NCBI GenBank assembly: GCA_018263115.1 | Contig: JADFDC010000001.1 | Coordinates: 62,001 to 126,000 of the forward strand | Direction: 5' to 3' | DNA from: Thiobacillus sp. | GTDB lineage: Bacteria; Pseudomonadota; Gammaproteobacteria; Burkholderiales; Thiobacillaceae | DNA: 64,000 nucleotides | Shown here: piece by piece, positions 21,587 through 30,521 of the stretch | Numbering within the stretch: position 1 is the first letter of the stretch | Layout of the letters: each line of letters starts with the position of its first letter | Translations under genes and position numbers: made by a program | Notes under the pieces: model-generated | What the model saw: the letters and a program-made list of their open reading frames with translations, nothing else | Database searches by the model: none | What the model was told of the DNA's origin: nothing

Positions 21587-22072
21587 ATGAGAACCCGGTT
21601 ACTGGCCGCTGGCATTCTAGCATGCGCATTCGGGTTGCCAGTGATGGCCGCAGGCCAGGCTGATGTTCCGCTGACGGATAGCCTGAAGACCGAAAGCCGG
21701 GAGGCGACGAATCGTAAAGTGCCGATCATGCTTTTGTTTACCAGCCCGGAATGTCATTATTGCGAGCGGGTGAAAAACGAATTTCTTGGCCCCATGGTGA
21801 CTGACCCGGCTTACCGCGACAAAGTCATCATCCGCCAGGTTGAGGTGGGATCGGACTGGAAGCTGGTTGGTTTTGACGGCAAAAAGACTACCCATGGCGC
21901 TTATGCAGCAGGGCAAAAAGTCTTTATGGTACCGACAATTAAAGTGGTGGACGCGCAGGGCAAGGAGTTGTCCAAACCCATTGTTGGATTGCTGACGCCT
22001 GATTACTACTTTGGTTATATTGAATCGGCGATAGATGAGGGACTCGAGAAGATCCGAGGCAAAAAGAACTAG
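21587..22072 (+). CDS. Periplasmic thioredoxin-fold (SoxW-like) protein
   Basis: Signal peptide MRTRLLAAGILACAFGLPVMA; LLFTSPECHYCERVKNEFLGP CxxC; AAGGAG SD. Confidence 0.8.
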   Translation: MRTRLLAAGILACAFGLPVMAAGQADVPLTDSLKTESREATNRKVPIMLLFTSPECHYCERVKNEFLGPMVTDPAYRDKVIIRQVEVGSDWKLVGFDGKKTTHGAYAAGQKVFMVPTIKVVDAQGKELSKPIVGLLTPDYYFGYIESAIDEGLEKIRGKKN

Positions 22073-22098
22073 TGACCACTGAATAAATCAGCGCTTAT

Positions 22099-22860
22099 CT
22101 AGCGGAAAAATTCCCGAAGCTGGGAATACTGGCGCCGGCTGACCGGCAGGGCTTCATCCAGTCCGCGCAGCCGGACAAAATGGCCATCTTCGCTACCAGA
22201 CAGTTTGCCAACCTGCTCCACCAGATCTTTCCCGACCAGACAATTGCGATGGATGCGCAGAAAGCGGTCACCAAATTCCGCCTCCAGTTTGACCAGCGAT
22301 TCTTCCAGCAGATATTCCCGCTCAACGGTTTTGACCGTGATGTACTTCAATTCCGCTTTCAGATAAAGGATGTCCTCGACCGGTACCAGCCGCAGTTTGC
22401 CTTTTTCAGACAGAGACAGGTGTGTTCGGGCCTTGGGGTGGGCCTGCCTGAGTGCATCCAGGGTTGATTGGGTGAGGTTCCTGGCCTTGCCGAGAGCGGC
22501 AACCAAACGTTCGGCGCGCACAGGTTTCATCAGGTAATCGACCGCATTGACCTCAAATGCCTGGCAGGCGTAATTGTCATACGCGGTGGTAAAAATCACG
22601 GCAGGTGGGCGATGCAGTTTTTGCAGGTGCTGGGCGACTTCGATGCCGTCCATGCCGGGCATGCGTATATCCAACAACAGCGCATCCAGCCGCTCGCGCT
22701 GCGCGGTTTCCAGCGCGTCCACGCCGTTGTCGCTTTCGCCAACCACTTGCAGGGGCAATTGATGGCTGCAATCTTCCAGAACTTCGCAGAGGCGGCGGCG
22801 CGCTGGCGCCTCGTCATCCACGACGAGCAGGCGCAACGGGGTTTCGGTGTTTGGGTGCAC
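22099..22860 (-). CDS. algR: LytTR-family response regulator (AlgR-like)
   Basis: REC domain LLVVDDEAPARRRLCE...LLLDIRMPGMDGIEVAQHL; LytTR DNA-binding C-terminus LRIHRNCLVGKDLVEQV. Confidence 0.88.
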   Translation of the reverse strand: MHPNTETPLRLLVVDDEAPARRRLCEVLEDCSHQLPLQVVGESDNGVDALETAQRERLDALLLDIRMPGMDGIEVAQHLQKLHRPPAVIFTTAYDNYACQAFEVNAVDYLMKPVRAERLVAALGKARNLTQSTLDALRQAHPKARTHLSLSEKGKLRLVPVEDILYLKAELKYITVKTVEREYLLEESLVKLEAEFGDRFLRIHRNCLVGKDLVEQVGKLSGSEDGHFVRLRGLDEALPVSRRQYSQLREFFR

Positions 22861-23866
22861 GGGTATAGGGAAGGCTGATATGCACCTGATATACGGCCCC
22901 CATCAACTCGGACTTGAGGGTAGCGTCCAGGTCGAAATGTAAAGCCAGACGTTCTCGGATGTTGCCCAAAGCAAGTTTGTTGCCCGCGTGATGCGATCCG
23001 GATTCGGCATAAGGATTGCGTATGACGATATGTACAGTGTCGCCGCTGCGGTAGATATTCAGGCTGATTTGCCCGGGTTCGCGATGGGGTTCGATGCCGT
23101 GATAAACCGCATTTTCGACCAGCGGCTGGATGACAAGCGGCGGGATCAAGGCATCGGACGGCATCTTGTCGATATGCCAGTCAACCGACAAACGGTCGCC
23201 CAAACGCAGTTGTTCCAGGCCCAGATAGGCTTTTGTTAGATAAAGTTCGTCCTGTAACGGAACCAGGTCACGGTTTTCTCGCATGAGCGCGCGAAAAAGC
23301 TCGGACAAATCCTCGAGTGCATGTTCCGCCCGGCGGGGATCGGAACGCACCAGAGACAGTACGGCATTCAGGCTGTTGAACAGGAAATGCGGACGGATTC
23401 TGGCCTGTAACGCCTGGAGCCGGGCCTCGGTGACTGCGGGCGAGAGTGCCTTGCCGCGCAGATAGAAGTATCCAGTCAGGGTAATACTCGCCAGAGCGCT
23501 GAATGCGAGTGTTCGAGTGGGTGAAAGCAATTCCGCATCCGGTAGCAGCCAGGTGAATAATGCGGCCGCAATCGCAGGCATGGCTGTGCCCACGGAAAAA
23601 AACACCGTCATTCCTCCCATGTAGTTCAGTCTGCGCGCCAAAGGCGAGGCCAGACAGAGTGCGAGCAGGGTTATCAAAAGAGCGGGCTGGATCAATGCCG
23701 ACCATTCTGAAAAAACAAGAAAGCCATCCTGCAAGCCGGTTGCGCCAGCAAGCGCGGCGAAAATTGCGCCTGCCTCAACGGCAATAATGACGCGCAGGCT
23801 GGTGCCCAAATGGCAGAAATTCGGCAAAACCCCTGGCTGGTTGTTATGATTTTTACTTTGCATCAT
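22814..23866 (-). CDS. algZ: LytS/AlgZ (FimS)-like sensor histidine kinase
   Basis: Multi-TM; QARIRPHFLFNSLNAVLSLVRSDPRRAEHALEDLSELFRALM His_kinase motif. Confidence 0.85.
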   Translation of the reverse strand: MMQSKNHNNQPGVLPNFCHLGTSLRVIIAVEAGAIFAALAGATGLQDGFLVFSEWSALIQPALLITLLALCLASPLARRLNYMGGMTVFFSVGTAMPAIAAALFTWLLPDAELLSPTRTLAFSALASITLTGYFYLRGKALSPAVTEARLQALQARIRPHFLFNSLNAVLSLVRSDPRRAEHALEDLSELFRALMRENRDLVPLQDELYLTKAYLGLEQLRLGDRLSVDWHIDKMPSDALIPPLVIQPLVENAVYHGIEPHREPGQISLNIYRSGDTVHIVIRNPYAESGSHHAGNKLALGNIRERLALHFDLDATLKSELMGAVYQVHISLPYTRAPKHRNPVAPARRG

Positions 23867-23877
23867 GAATGGTCATC

Positions 23878-25272
23878 ATGGATAAACCCACAGGGGCCTG
23901 GTCGGGACGGTTTTCCGAGCCCGTCGACGAACTGGTCAAGCGTTTTACGGCCTCCATACCTTTTGATTATCGGCTAGCCGAGTTCGATATAAAGGGTTCG
24001 CTCGCCCACGCCCGCATGCTGGCCCAAGTCGGGGTGATTTCTCCCAAGGATTTCGCAGCTATTGAACAGGGCATGGCGGAAATTCTGGCAGAAATCCGGG
24101 CCGGCCAATTCGAATGGTCGCTGGACCTGGAAGATGTGCATTTGAATATTGAAAGAGCCCTGACCGCGAAAATCGGCGATGCGGGCAAGCGGCTGCATAC
24201 CGGGCGCTCGCGCAACGACCAGGTGGCCACGGATATCCGGCTTTATCTGCGTGATGCCGTTGATCGCACTCTGGATGGCATTCGGGCATGCCAGAACAGC
24301 CTGCTGGATCTGGCTGAGCAGCATGCGAATACCGTCATGCCGGGGTTTACCCATTTGCAGGTTGCTCAGCCGGTGACCTTTGGGCACCACATGCTGGCGT
24401 ATTTCGAGATGCTGGACAGGGATCATGCACGTCTGGCGGATGCCAGGAAACGCATCAATCGGCTTCCGTTGGGTGCCGCGGCGCTGGCGGGTACCAGCTA
24501 TCCCATTGATCGGGAGTTTGTCGCACGCGAACTGGGCTTTGATGGGGTTTGCGAGAATTCCCTGGATGCGGTGTCGGATCGGGATTTCGCCATCGAATTC
24601 GCTGCTGCAGCATCGCTGATCATGATGCATTTCTCGCGTTTGTCCGAAGAACTGATTCTGTGGATGAGCCCCCGCTTCGGCTTTATTGATCTGGCGGATC
24701 GCTTTTGCACAGGCTCATCCATCATGCCGCAAAAGAAAAACCCGGACGTGCCTGAGCTGGTCCGGGGCAAGACCGGCCGGGTGTTTGGGCATCTGATGGG
24801 GTTGCTGACCCTGATGAAGGGGCAGCCGCTGGCCTATAACAAGGACAACCAGGAGGACAAGGAGCCGATATTCGACACGGTGGACACCCTGTTGGACACC
24901 CTGAAAATCTACGCGGATATGTTGAAGGGGGTACGTGTCAAGCCCCAAGCGATGCGTCAGGCAGCCCATGAGGGGTTTTCGACTGCGACTGATCTGGCTG
25001 ATTATCTGGTTAAAAAGGGTCTGCCCTTCCGCGATGCCCACGAGGCGGTGGCACGAGCGGTGCGGGCGGCCGAGATTAATAAATGCGATTTGGCGGATCT
25101 GCCCTTGGATGAACTGCAGGCATTCAGCCCGTTGTTGGGGCAAGATGTCCGTGCTGTGCTGACATTGGAGGGGTCATTGTCATCCAGGAATCATGTCGGG
25201 GGGACGGCTCCGGATCAGGTCAAGGCTGCTGTCGCTCGTGCTCGGGGAAAAATGGCGTCGGCAGGACGCTAA
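23878..25272 (+). CDS. argH: Argininosuccinate lyase
   Basis: [22 protein letters not shown]...[24 protein letters not shown]. Confidence 0.97.
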   Translation: MDKPTGAWSGRFSEPVDELVKRFTASIPFDYRLAEFDIKGSLAHARMLAQVGVISPKDFAAIEQGMAEILAEIRAGQFEWSLDLEDVHLNIERALTAKIGDAGKRLHTGRSRNDQVATDIRLYLRDAVDRTLDGIRACQNSLLDLAEQHANTVMPGFTHLQVAQPVTFGHHMLAYFEMLDRDHARLADARKRINRLPLGAAALAGTSYPIDREFVARELGFDGVCENSLDAVSDRDFAIEFAAAASLIMMHFSRLSEELILWMSPRFGFIDLADRFCTGSSIMPQKKNPDVPELVRGKTGRVFGHLMGLLTLMKGQPLAYNKDNQEDKEPIFDTVDTLLDTLKIYADMLKGVRVKPQAMRQAAHEGFSTATDLADYLVKKGLPFRDAHEAVARAVRAAEINKCDLADLPLDELQAFSPLLGQDVRAVLTLEGSLSSRNHVGGTAPDQVKAAVARARGKMASAGR

Positions 25273-25853
25273 ACCGTCTTTTCTTCAATGGGCAGGTGTT
25301 CCCGGCAAATCTTGCTGACTTCCCGGCTGGACAGCTTTTCCTTGGTCAGTCCGCAGACATAGCTGCGGGGGCCGATGTGCAGATTGTGCTGGCAGGTCGA
25401 GCACACGCCAAAGGTTTTCAGTCCATTTTTTACCTGCATTCTGGCCAGCGCTTCCTTCAAAACCTTGGTGGCTGAACTCAGTCTGGCTGGGCTGGCTTCC
25501 GCCAATGCCTCACGCCAGGTATTGGTCAGCCCCAGCTCCTTCAATACGTCTTTCCCCTTGTCGGTCAGGGTCAGCCGGACAATGCGGCCGTCCTTTTCGT
25601 CGGCGTGCCGGGCAATCAGTTTTCGCCGGGCCAGAAGTAACAAGCTTTGGGAAACGGTACCCTTGGTCAGTCCGAGATATTCGGCCAGCGCCTGCGGGGT
25701 GTTACTGTAACGATTGGCTTCATTCAAATACAGCAAAGCCTGGAGGTGAATGGGTTGCAGGCCCTGAATCACACCGGCCTGGCGCAACCCTGTTCGCAAT
25801 AGATTCCCCAGCCGTTCGACGGTATCCAGAAGGATCAGTGTCTGGTTTTTCAT
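25269..25853 (-). CDS. MarR-family transcriptional regulator with C-terminal cysteine cluster
   Basis: w[50 protein letters not shown]; tail [33 protein letters not shown] = CX2CX12CX15C. Confidence 0.85.
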   Translation of the reverse strand: MKNQTLILLDTVERLGNLLRTGLRQAGVIQGLQPIHLQALLYLNEANRYSNTPQALAEYLGLTKGTVSQSLLLLARRKLIARHADEKDGRIVRLTLTDKGKDVLKELGLTNTWREALAEASPARLSSATKVLKEALARMQVKNGLKTFGVCSTCQHNLHIGPRSYVCGLTKEKLSSREVSKICREHLPIEEKTV

Positions 25854-25881
25854 GTCTTCATATTAGGCATGGCCGGATTCC

Positions 25882-25909
25882 TTGACAAGACCGCATGTCT
25901 GTATAGAAT
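25882..25909 (+). promoter_or_regulatory. Predicted sigma70 promoter for the cytochrome P460-like gene
   Basis: TTGACA (25882-25887), 16-nt spacer, TAGAAT (25904-25909), directly abutting the palindrome. Confidence 0.6.
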
Positions 25910-25942
25910 AGTATCGACACGAAACGTATCGTGTCGATACTA
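25909..25942. promoter_or_regulatory. Perfect 14+14 bp palindromic operator (6-nt spacer) between the MarR and cytochrome P460-like genes
   Basis: TAGTATCGACACGA-aacgta-TCGTGTCGATACTA; arms exact reverse complements. Confidence 0.85.
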
Positions 25943-25958
25943 AATAGAGGAGACCAAA

Positions 25959-26435
25959 ATGAAGACACTGTTATTTCTGGCGATGAGCCTGTCGGCAGCC
26001 AATGCACTGGCAGCCGATGCCATGAAAGTTGCCTACCCGGACGGCTATCGAGACTGGCGTCATGTGAAATCCATGGAATTGAAGCCTGGACACCCGCTAT
26101 ACGAGTCCTTTGGCGGCCTGCATCATATCTATGCGAATCCCAAGGCGGTAAAAGGCTATCGGACCGGGAAATTCCAGGACGGCTCTGTAATCGTGTTTGA
26201 TTTGCTGGAGGCGAGGAATGAGGGCAATGCCTTGACCGAGGGCAAGCGGAAGGTGTTGGGTGTGATGGTCCGGGACAAGAAGCGGTTCACCGATACGGGT
26301 GGCTGGGGATTTGAGGGCTTTGCCGCAGGCGATCCCGGGAAACCGGTCGTAGGTGGAAATGCGGCCCAAGCCTGCTTTGGGTGCCATGCTCCCCAGAAGG
26401 AAAGCAACTACCTGTTTTCCAACCTGCGTGACTAA
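25959..26435 (+). CDS. Cytochrome P460 / cytochrome c'-beta family protein
   Basis: Signal peptide MKTLLFLAMSLSAANALAA; YPDGYRDWRHVKSMEL..GLHHIYANPKAVKGYRTGKFQDGSVIVFDL; C-terminal CxxCH haem motif ACFGCHAPQ. Confidence 0.88.
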   Translation: MKTLLFLAMSLSAANALAADAMKVAYPDGYRDWRHVKSMELKPGHPLYESFGGLHHIYANPKAVKGYRTGKFQDGSVIVFDLLEARNEGNALTEGKRKVLGVMVRDKKRFTDTGGWGFEGFAAGDPGKPVVGGNAAQACFGCHAPQKESNYLFSNLRD

Positions 26436-26464
26436 GCCATTTTGAATGGTGCCCGGGGCGGCGA

Positions 26465-26773
26465 CTAGCTGAAGACAAGCATGCCGCCGTGGGCCGCGGC
26501 CAGCTCGGTCAGTCTGACGAACAGGTCTGAGTTGTCCCGTGTATCGCGCCAGGTTTGCCCGTCATGGCGGAAGTGAAATCCGCCAGCACGGGCAGCTACC
26601 CATATTTCCTGGGTTGCGGCATGGCGGTTGATCACGATTTTGCCGCCGTCATCAAACTCTACTTCCAGTATGCCGTCAGCCGGCTGTTCAAAATCCAGGT
26701 CGGCCTGTTCCAGAGCCTGTTCAATCCGGGAAAAGGCCGCGCCTGTCAGTTTGAGAAAATCAGTTTCGTTCAT
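26465..26773 (-). CDS. cyaY: Frataxin-like iron donor protein
   Basis: 102 aa; ILEVEFDDGGKIVINRHAATQEIWVAARAGGFHF. Confidence 0.94.
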   Translation of the reverse strand: MNETDFLKLTGAAFSRIEQALEQADLDFEQPADGILEVEFDDGGKIVINRHAATQEIWVAARAGGFHFRHDGQTWRDTRDNSDLFVRLTELAAAHGGMLVFS

Positions 26774-26859
26774 GATGTGGATCCAGATACGGGCTGCCGG
26801 ACGGGGAATTCACCGCTGGGTGAACACGCTCTTGCTTTGCACATGCTAACATCGCAAGC

Positions 26860-26985
26860 ATGAATTCTCGTTCAATTACCGCCGCTCTGTTATTGCTATT
26901 GTCGCAGCTGACCGCCTGCGGTTCCAAGGGCGCGCTTACCTTGCCGGACCAGAAGCCGGTCAACTTTCAGCAATCCAGCAAATGA
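26860..26985 (+). CDS. lptM: LptM/YifL-type small lipoprotein (41 aa, below ORF-track cutoff)
   Basis: MNSRSITAALLLLLSQLTACGSKGALTLPDQKPVNFQQSSK; lipobox LTAC-GSKG..L.LP; overlaps lysA start (ATGA). Confidence 0.82.
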   Translation: MNSRSITAALLLLLSQLTACGSKGALTLPDQKPVNFQQSSK

Positions 26986-28226
26986 ACCACCTGCACCGAA
27001 TTGATGGACGCCTTTTCCTGGAGGAGGTGTCCCTCGAAGACTTGGCACGCGAGTATGGCACCCCCTTATATGTCTATTCGCAAGCCGCACTGACCGAATC
27101 CTTCCAGTCTTACGAGCGGGCGCTTGCCGGATTGCCTCATTTGATCTGTTACGCCGTCAAGGCAAACGGCAACCTGGCCATCCTCCAGCATTTTGCCAGA
27201 CTGGGGGCCGGGTTCGACATCGTGTCCGGCGGTGAGCTGGCGCGGGTGATCAAGGCCGGCGGGCAAGCGTCAAAGATCGTGTTTTCGGGTGTGGGGAAGA
27301 CAGAGCCAGAGATGCGGGCAGCCTTGGACGTCGGAATTCGATGCTTCAATGTTGAATCCGAAAGCGAGCTGGCTCGGTTGAGCCGATTGGCGAAAGAGAT
27401 GGGGAAAATCGCTCCAGTCTCCTTCCGGGTCAATCCGGATGTCGATCCTAAAACCCATCCCTACATCTCCACCGGGTTGAAGCAGAACAAGTTTGGCATC
27501 CCGATTGATCAGGCCCCAAAGCTATACCTGCAGGCGGCGGACTTGCCCGGCATTGAGGTTGTTGGAGTCGATTGCCACATTGGTTCTCAACTGATCGACC
27601 TGGCCCCCATCGCGGACGCGCTCGACCGCGTGCTCAATCTGGTAGACGCACTGAAATCTTTGGGGATCGAGCTTAGGCACATCGATATTGGTGGCGGGAT
27701 CGGTATTCGCTATCGGGATGAAACGCCGCCGGATATGGCGGCCTACCGGGACATTCTGATTTCACGCTTCAAGGGGCGTTCCCAGGAAATCATTGTCGAG
27801 CCTGGCCGCTCGCTGGTGGGGAACGCGGGTTTGCTGCTTACCCGTGTTGAATATGTAAAGTCTGGCGACAGCAAGAATTTCGTTGTAGTTGATGCCGCCA
27901 TGAACGATCTCATGCGGCCGGCGCTCTACGACGCCTTTCATGACATCGTCCCGGTTCTGGATTCCGGAGACTTGGGAATGACCTGCGATGTTGTCGGCCC
28001 AGTGTGCGAAACCGGCGATTTTATTGGCCTTGAGCGGAGCCTGGCTGTAAAGGAAGGGTCGCTGTTAGCGGTACTTTCGGCGGGCGCATACGGCATGAGC
28101 ATGAGCTCCAACTACAATAGCCGCCCTCGCGCGGCAGAAGTACTGTTGAACAAAAACGAAATCAGGCTCATCCGAGAACGGGAATCCATCGAGGGGCTGA
28201 TGGCTGGAGAATGGCTTGTTTACTAG
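26982..28226 (+). CDS. lysA: Diaminopimelate decarboxylase
   Basis: 414 aa; YGTPLYVYSQAAL...CYAVKANGNLAILQHFARLGAGFDIVSGGEL. Confidence 0.96.
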   Translation: MNHLHRIDGRLFLEEVSLEDLAREYGTPLYVYSQAALTESFQSYERALAGLPHLICYAVKANGNLAILQHFARLGAGFDIVSGGELARVIKAGGQASKIVFSGVGKTEPEMRAALDVGIRCFNVESESELARLSRLAKEMGKIAPVSFRVNPDVDPKTHPYISTGLKQNKFGIPIDQAPKLYLQAADLPGIEVVGVDCHIGSQLIDLAPIADALDRVLNLVDALKSLGIELRHIDIGGGIGIRYRDETPPDMAAYRDILISRFKGRSQEIIVEPGRSLVGNAGLLLTRVEYVKSGDSKNFVVVDAAMNDLMRPALYDAFHDIVPVLDSGDLGMTCDVVGPVCETGDFIGLERSLAVKEGSLLAVLSAGAYGMSMSSNYNSRPRAAEVLLNKNEIRLIRERESIEGLMAGEWLVY

Positions 28227-28549
28227 CTTTCAGAGGGGACCTGACTTTTAGGAACGGCTTTAAAATAGTATCGCCTCAATATCATTTGTGGATGCGCCAC
28301 ATTTTTGATCAGAAATATTTCAAATATCCTCAACTAATTGTTGAAGTGTCCGAAAAAGTATCTAGAATGAGGCTCACCAAGCGGAGCTTTGGTATCGCCC
28401 GCCCCAAGCGGGTTTCGGAAGTTTCTCGAATTGAAGCCTTCGAAAATTGATGCCGGATGTGGATGCCACGCTTTGGAAGTGCATTTACAAACCTCTGCAC
28501 GCTTTATTCGTAGTAGTAGTGAATTTGTTCAACTTCTAAGGAGTGATGT

Positions 28550-29167
28550 ATGGCAACTGCAAAGAAACCCGCAGCCAAAAAACCGGCTGCCAAGAAGCCC
28601 GCAGCCAAAAAAGCTGCACCCGCAAAGAAACCCGCTGCAAAAAAGCCTGTAGCCAAGAAAGCAGCCCCCAAAAAGCCCGCTGCCAAGAAGCCTGCAGCTA
28701 AAAAGCCGGCTGCAAAGAAAGCAGCGCCCAAGAAACCCGCTGCCAAAAAGCCTGTAGCCAAGAAAGCGGCGCCCAAGAAGCCCGCTGCCAAAAAGCCTGC
28801 AGCCAAGAAAGCGGCTCCCAAGAAGCCCGCTGCCAAAAAGCCTGTAGCCAAGAAAGCGGCTCCCAAGAAGCCCGCTGCCAAGAAGCCGGCCGCGAAAAAA
28901 GCAGCACCCAAGAGACCCGCAGCCAAGAAGCCGGCTGCAAAGAAAGCAGCGCCCAAGAAGCCTGCTGCTAAAAAGCCTGCTGCTAAAAAGCCGGCTGCAA
29001 AGAAAGCAGTTGCAAAGAAACCTGCTGCTAAAAAACCGGCTGCAAAGAAGGCCGCTCCCAAGAAGCCTGCTGCAAAGAAGGCCGCTCCCGCCAAGCCTGC
29101 CCCTGCGGCAGCGCCTGCGCCGGCACCTGCTCCTTCTATGCCAGTCATCAAGCCATTTGGGCTTTAA
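28550..29167 (+). CDS. Histone H1-like / AlgP-like Lys-Ala-Pro-rich repeat protein
   Basis: 205 aa made largely of KKPAAKKPVAKKAAP-type repeats; SD AAGGAG upstream of ATG. Confidence 0.85.
   Translation: MATAKKPAAKKPAAKKPAAKKAAPAKKPAAKKPVAKKAAPKKPAAKKPAAKKPAAKKAAPKKPAAKKPVAKKAAPKKPAAKKPAAKKAAPKKPAAKKPVAKKAAPKKPAAKKPAAKKAAPKRPAAKKPAAKKAAPKKPAAKKPAAKKPAAKKAVAKKPAAKKPAAKKAAPKKPAAKKAAPAKPAPAAAPAPAPAPSMPVIKPFGL
28559..29090 (+). repeat. Coding tandem repeat, ~45 bp (15 aa) period with shorter variants
   Basis: Repeating AAGCCCGCTGCCAAAAAGCCTGTAGCCAAGAAAGCGGC(T/G)CCCAAG units. Confidence 0.85.
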
Positions 29168-29191
29168 GAGTCAAGCCGGATTCGGCAAGAC

Positions 29192-29219
29192 AAAGGGGGC
29201 CCATGTGGCCCCCTTTTTT
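29192..29219 (+). terminator. Intrinsic terminator after the AlgP-like gene
   Basis: AAGGGGGCC-CATGT-GGCCCCCTTTTTT. Confidence 0.88.
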
Positions 29220-29412
29220 CAATTCAGGCACCCCCCGCGCATAGAGCGCATGACATCCATTAAGTCAGTTCTCACTCATCTGGCTAACCCGTTTCGCAAC
29301 AGGCTTCCTCAAAACTGTCTATTTAAGTTGTGATTCAAGGGAAGATGGTGTGCCCCTGTTATTCTGATGATCGTGTGCCATGCAATGAACTTACGGGTAG
29401 GATAAGGTTTTC

Positions 29413-30492
29413 GTGCAAATGATGTTCGCCATGCAAACGACTCTGCTCATGCTTATGCTCTCATCCGGGATTGCCTGGGCGCAACCGCCTGGTGGTAATC
29501 AGCCTGTACCAGTCAGGATGATGCAGGTACAGTCCGCTCCGGTATCAGATATTGTCACCGCGGCCGCAACGCTTGTTCCACATGAGCAAGTCATTCTCAG
29601 GCCCGAGATTGATGGCCGGATTGTGAGTCTTACTTTTCGCGAAGGGCAAGCCATCAAGAAGGGCAACGTCATCGTCAAACTGGATGACGCCGAGCAACGT
29701 GCCGCGCTGGCGGCAGCAGTAGCCGATCTGAAACTTGCAGAGAGCCGGTTCAAGCGCAATGCGGAACTGGCCGGAAAGGGTTTCATCAGTCAGCAGGCGC
29801 TGGATGAAGCGCAAGCCAATCTGGATATTGTGAAAGCAAAGGTCCAGGAAGTTAGGGTTGCGTTGGCGAGAACGGTCATTCGTGCGCCTTTCACGGCATT
29901 GGCGGGTTTGCGCAAAGTCAGCCCGGGTGCCTATGTCAAGAAAGGCGATGACATAGTTGAACTGGCGGCCATCGACCAGCTCAATCTTGATGTCAGGGTA
30001 CCCGAAGTGTATTTGCCCCTGGTGAAAATCGGACAGCTTGTCAGCGTAACGGTTGACGCAATGCCAGGCCGGACATTCAGCGGGAAAGTCTATGCCATTG
30101 AGCCAGTGGTGGATCTGGCGACACGCGGTGCCCTGGTCAGGGCGAGAATTCCCAATACAGCCGGCAACCTGAAACCAGGCATGTTTGCCCGTGTGTCGGC
30201 TGACCTGGGCAGAAGGCCCAATGCAGTCGTGGTCCCGGAACAGGCTATCCTGCCCAAGGGCAAACAGACATATATATATAAGGTAATCGAGGGCAAGGCC
30301 GATCTGACCCCGGTGCAGATCGGCCGCCGTTCGCCTGGACAGGTGGAAGTGGTTTCAGGTGTCAAGGCAGGAGACACGATCGTGGTGGATGGCCTGCTTA
30401 AACTGAAGCCGGGCGCCCCGGTGGCGCCGGTTGAAGCCGTCATGCAGATGATGCAGAAGATGCAGCAGCAAAAACCCGGCGCCAAGCCCTGA
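29413..30492 (+). CDS. RND efflux periplasmic adaptor (membrane fusion protein)
   Basis: HlyD-like EIDGRIVSLTFREGQAIKKGNVIVKLDDAEQRAAL; immediately upstream of the RND permease. Confidence 0.92.
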   Translation: MQMMFAMQTTLLMLMLSSGIAWAQPPGGNQPVPVRMMQVQSAPVSDIVTAAATLVPHEQVILRPEIDGRIVSLTFREGQAIKKGNVIVKLDDAEQRAALAAAVADLKLAESRFKRNAELAGKGFISQQALDEAQANLDIVKAKVQEVRVALARTVIRAPFTALAGLRKVSPGAYVKKGDDIVELAAIDQLNLDVRVPEVYLPLVKIGQLVSVTVDAMPGRTFSGKVYAIEPVVDLATRGALVRARIPNTAGNLKPGMFARVSADLGRRPNAVVVPEQAILPKGKQTYIYKVIEGKADLTPVQIGRRSPGQVEVVSGVKAGDTIVVDGLLKLKPGAPVAPVEAVMQMMQKMQQQKPGAKP

Positions 30493-30521
30493 ACAGTCGA
30501 AACTGAAGGCGCCTTAACTAC

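Noticed and set aside
28211-28450. 79-aa ORF after lysA
   Set aside because: Overlaps the lysA end, no SD, no recognisable domain; probably intergenic.
28559-29090. Repeat tract considered as a possible CRISPR array
   Set aside because: Units are contiguous, in-frame and lack unique spacers; it is a coding tandem repeat.
28504-29151. 215-aa minus-strand ORF (AAGFLAAGFFAA repeats) opposite the AlgP-like gene
   Set aside because: Antisense shadow of the low-complexity repeat; the plus-strand ORF has an SD and a plausible Lys/Ala/Pro protein.
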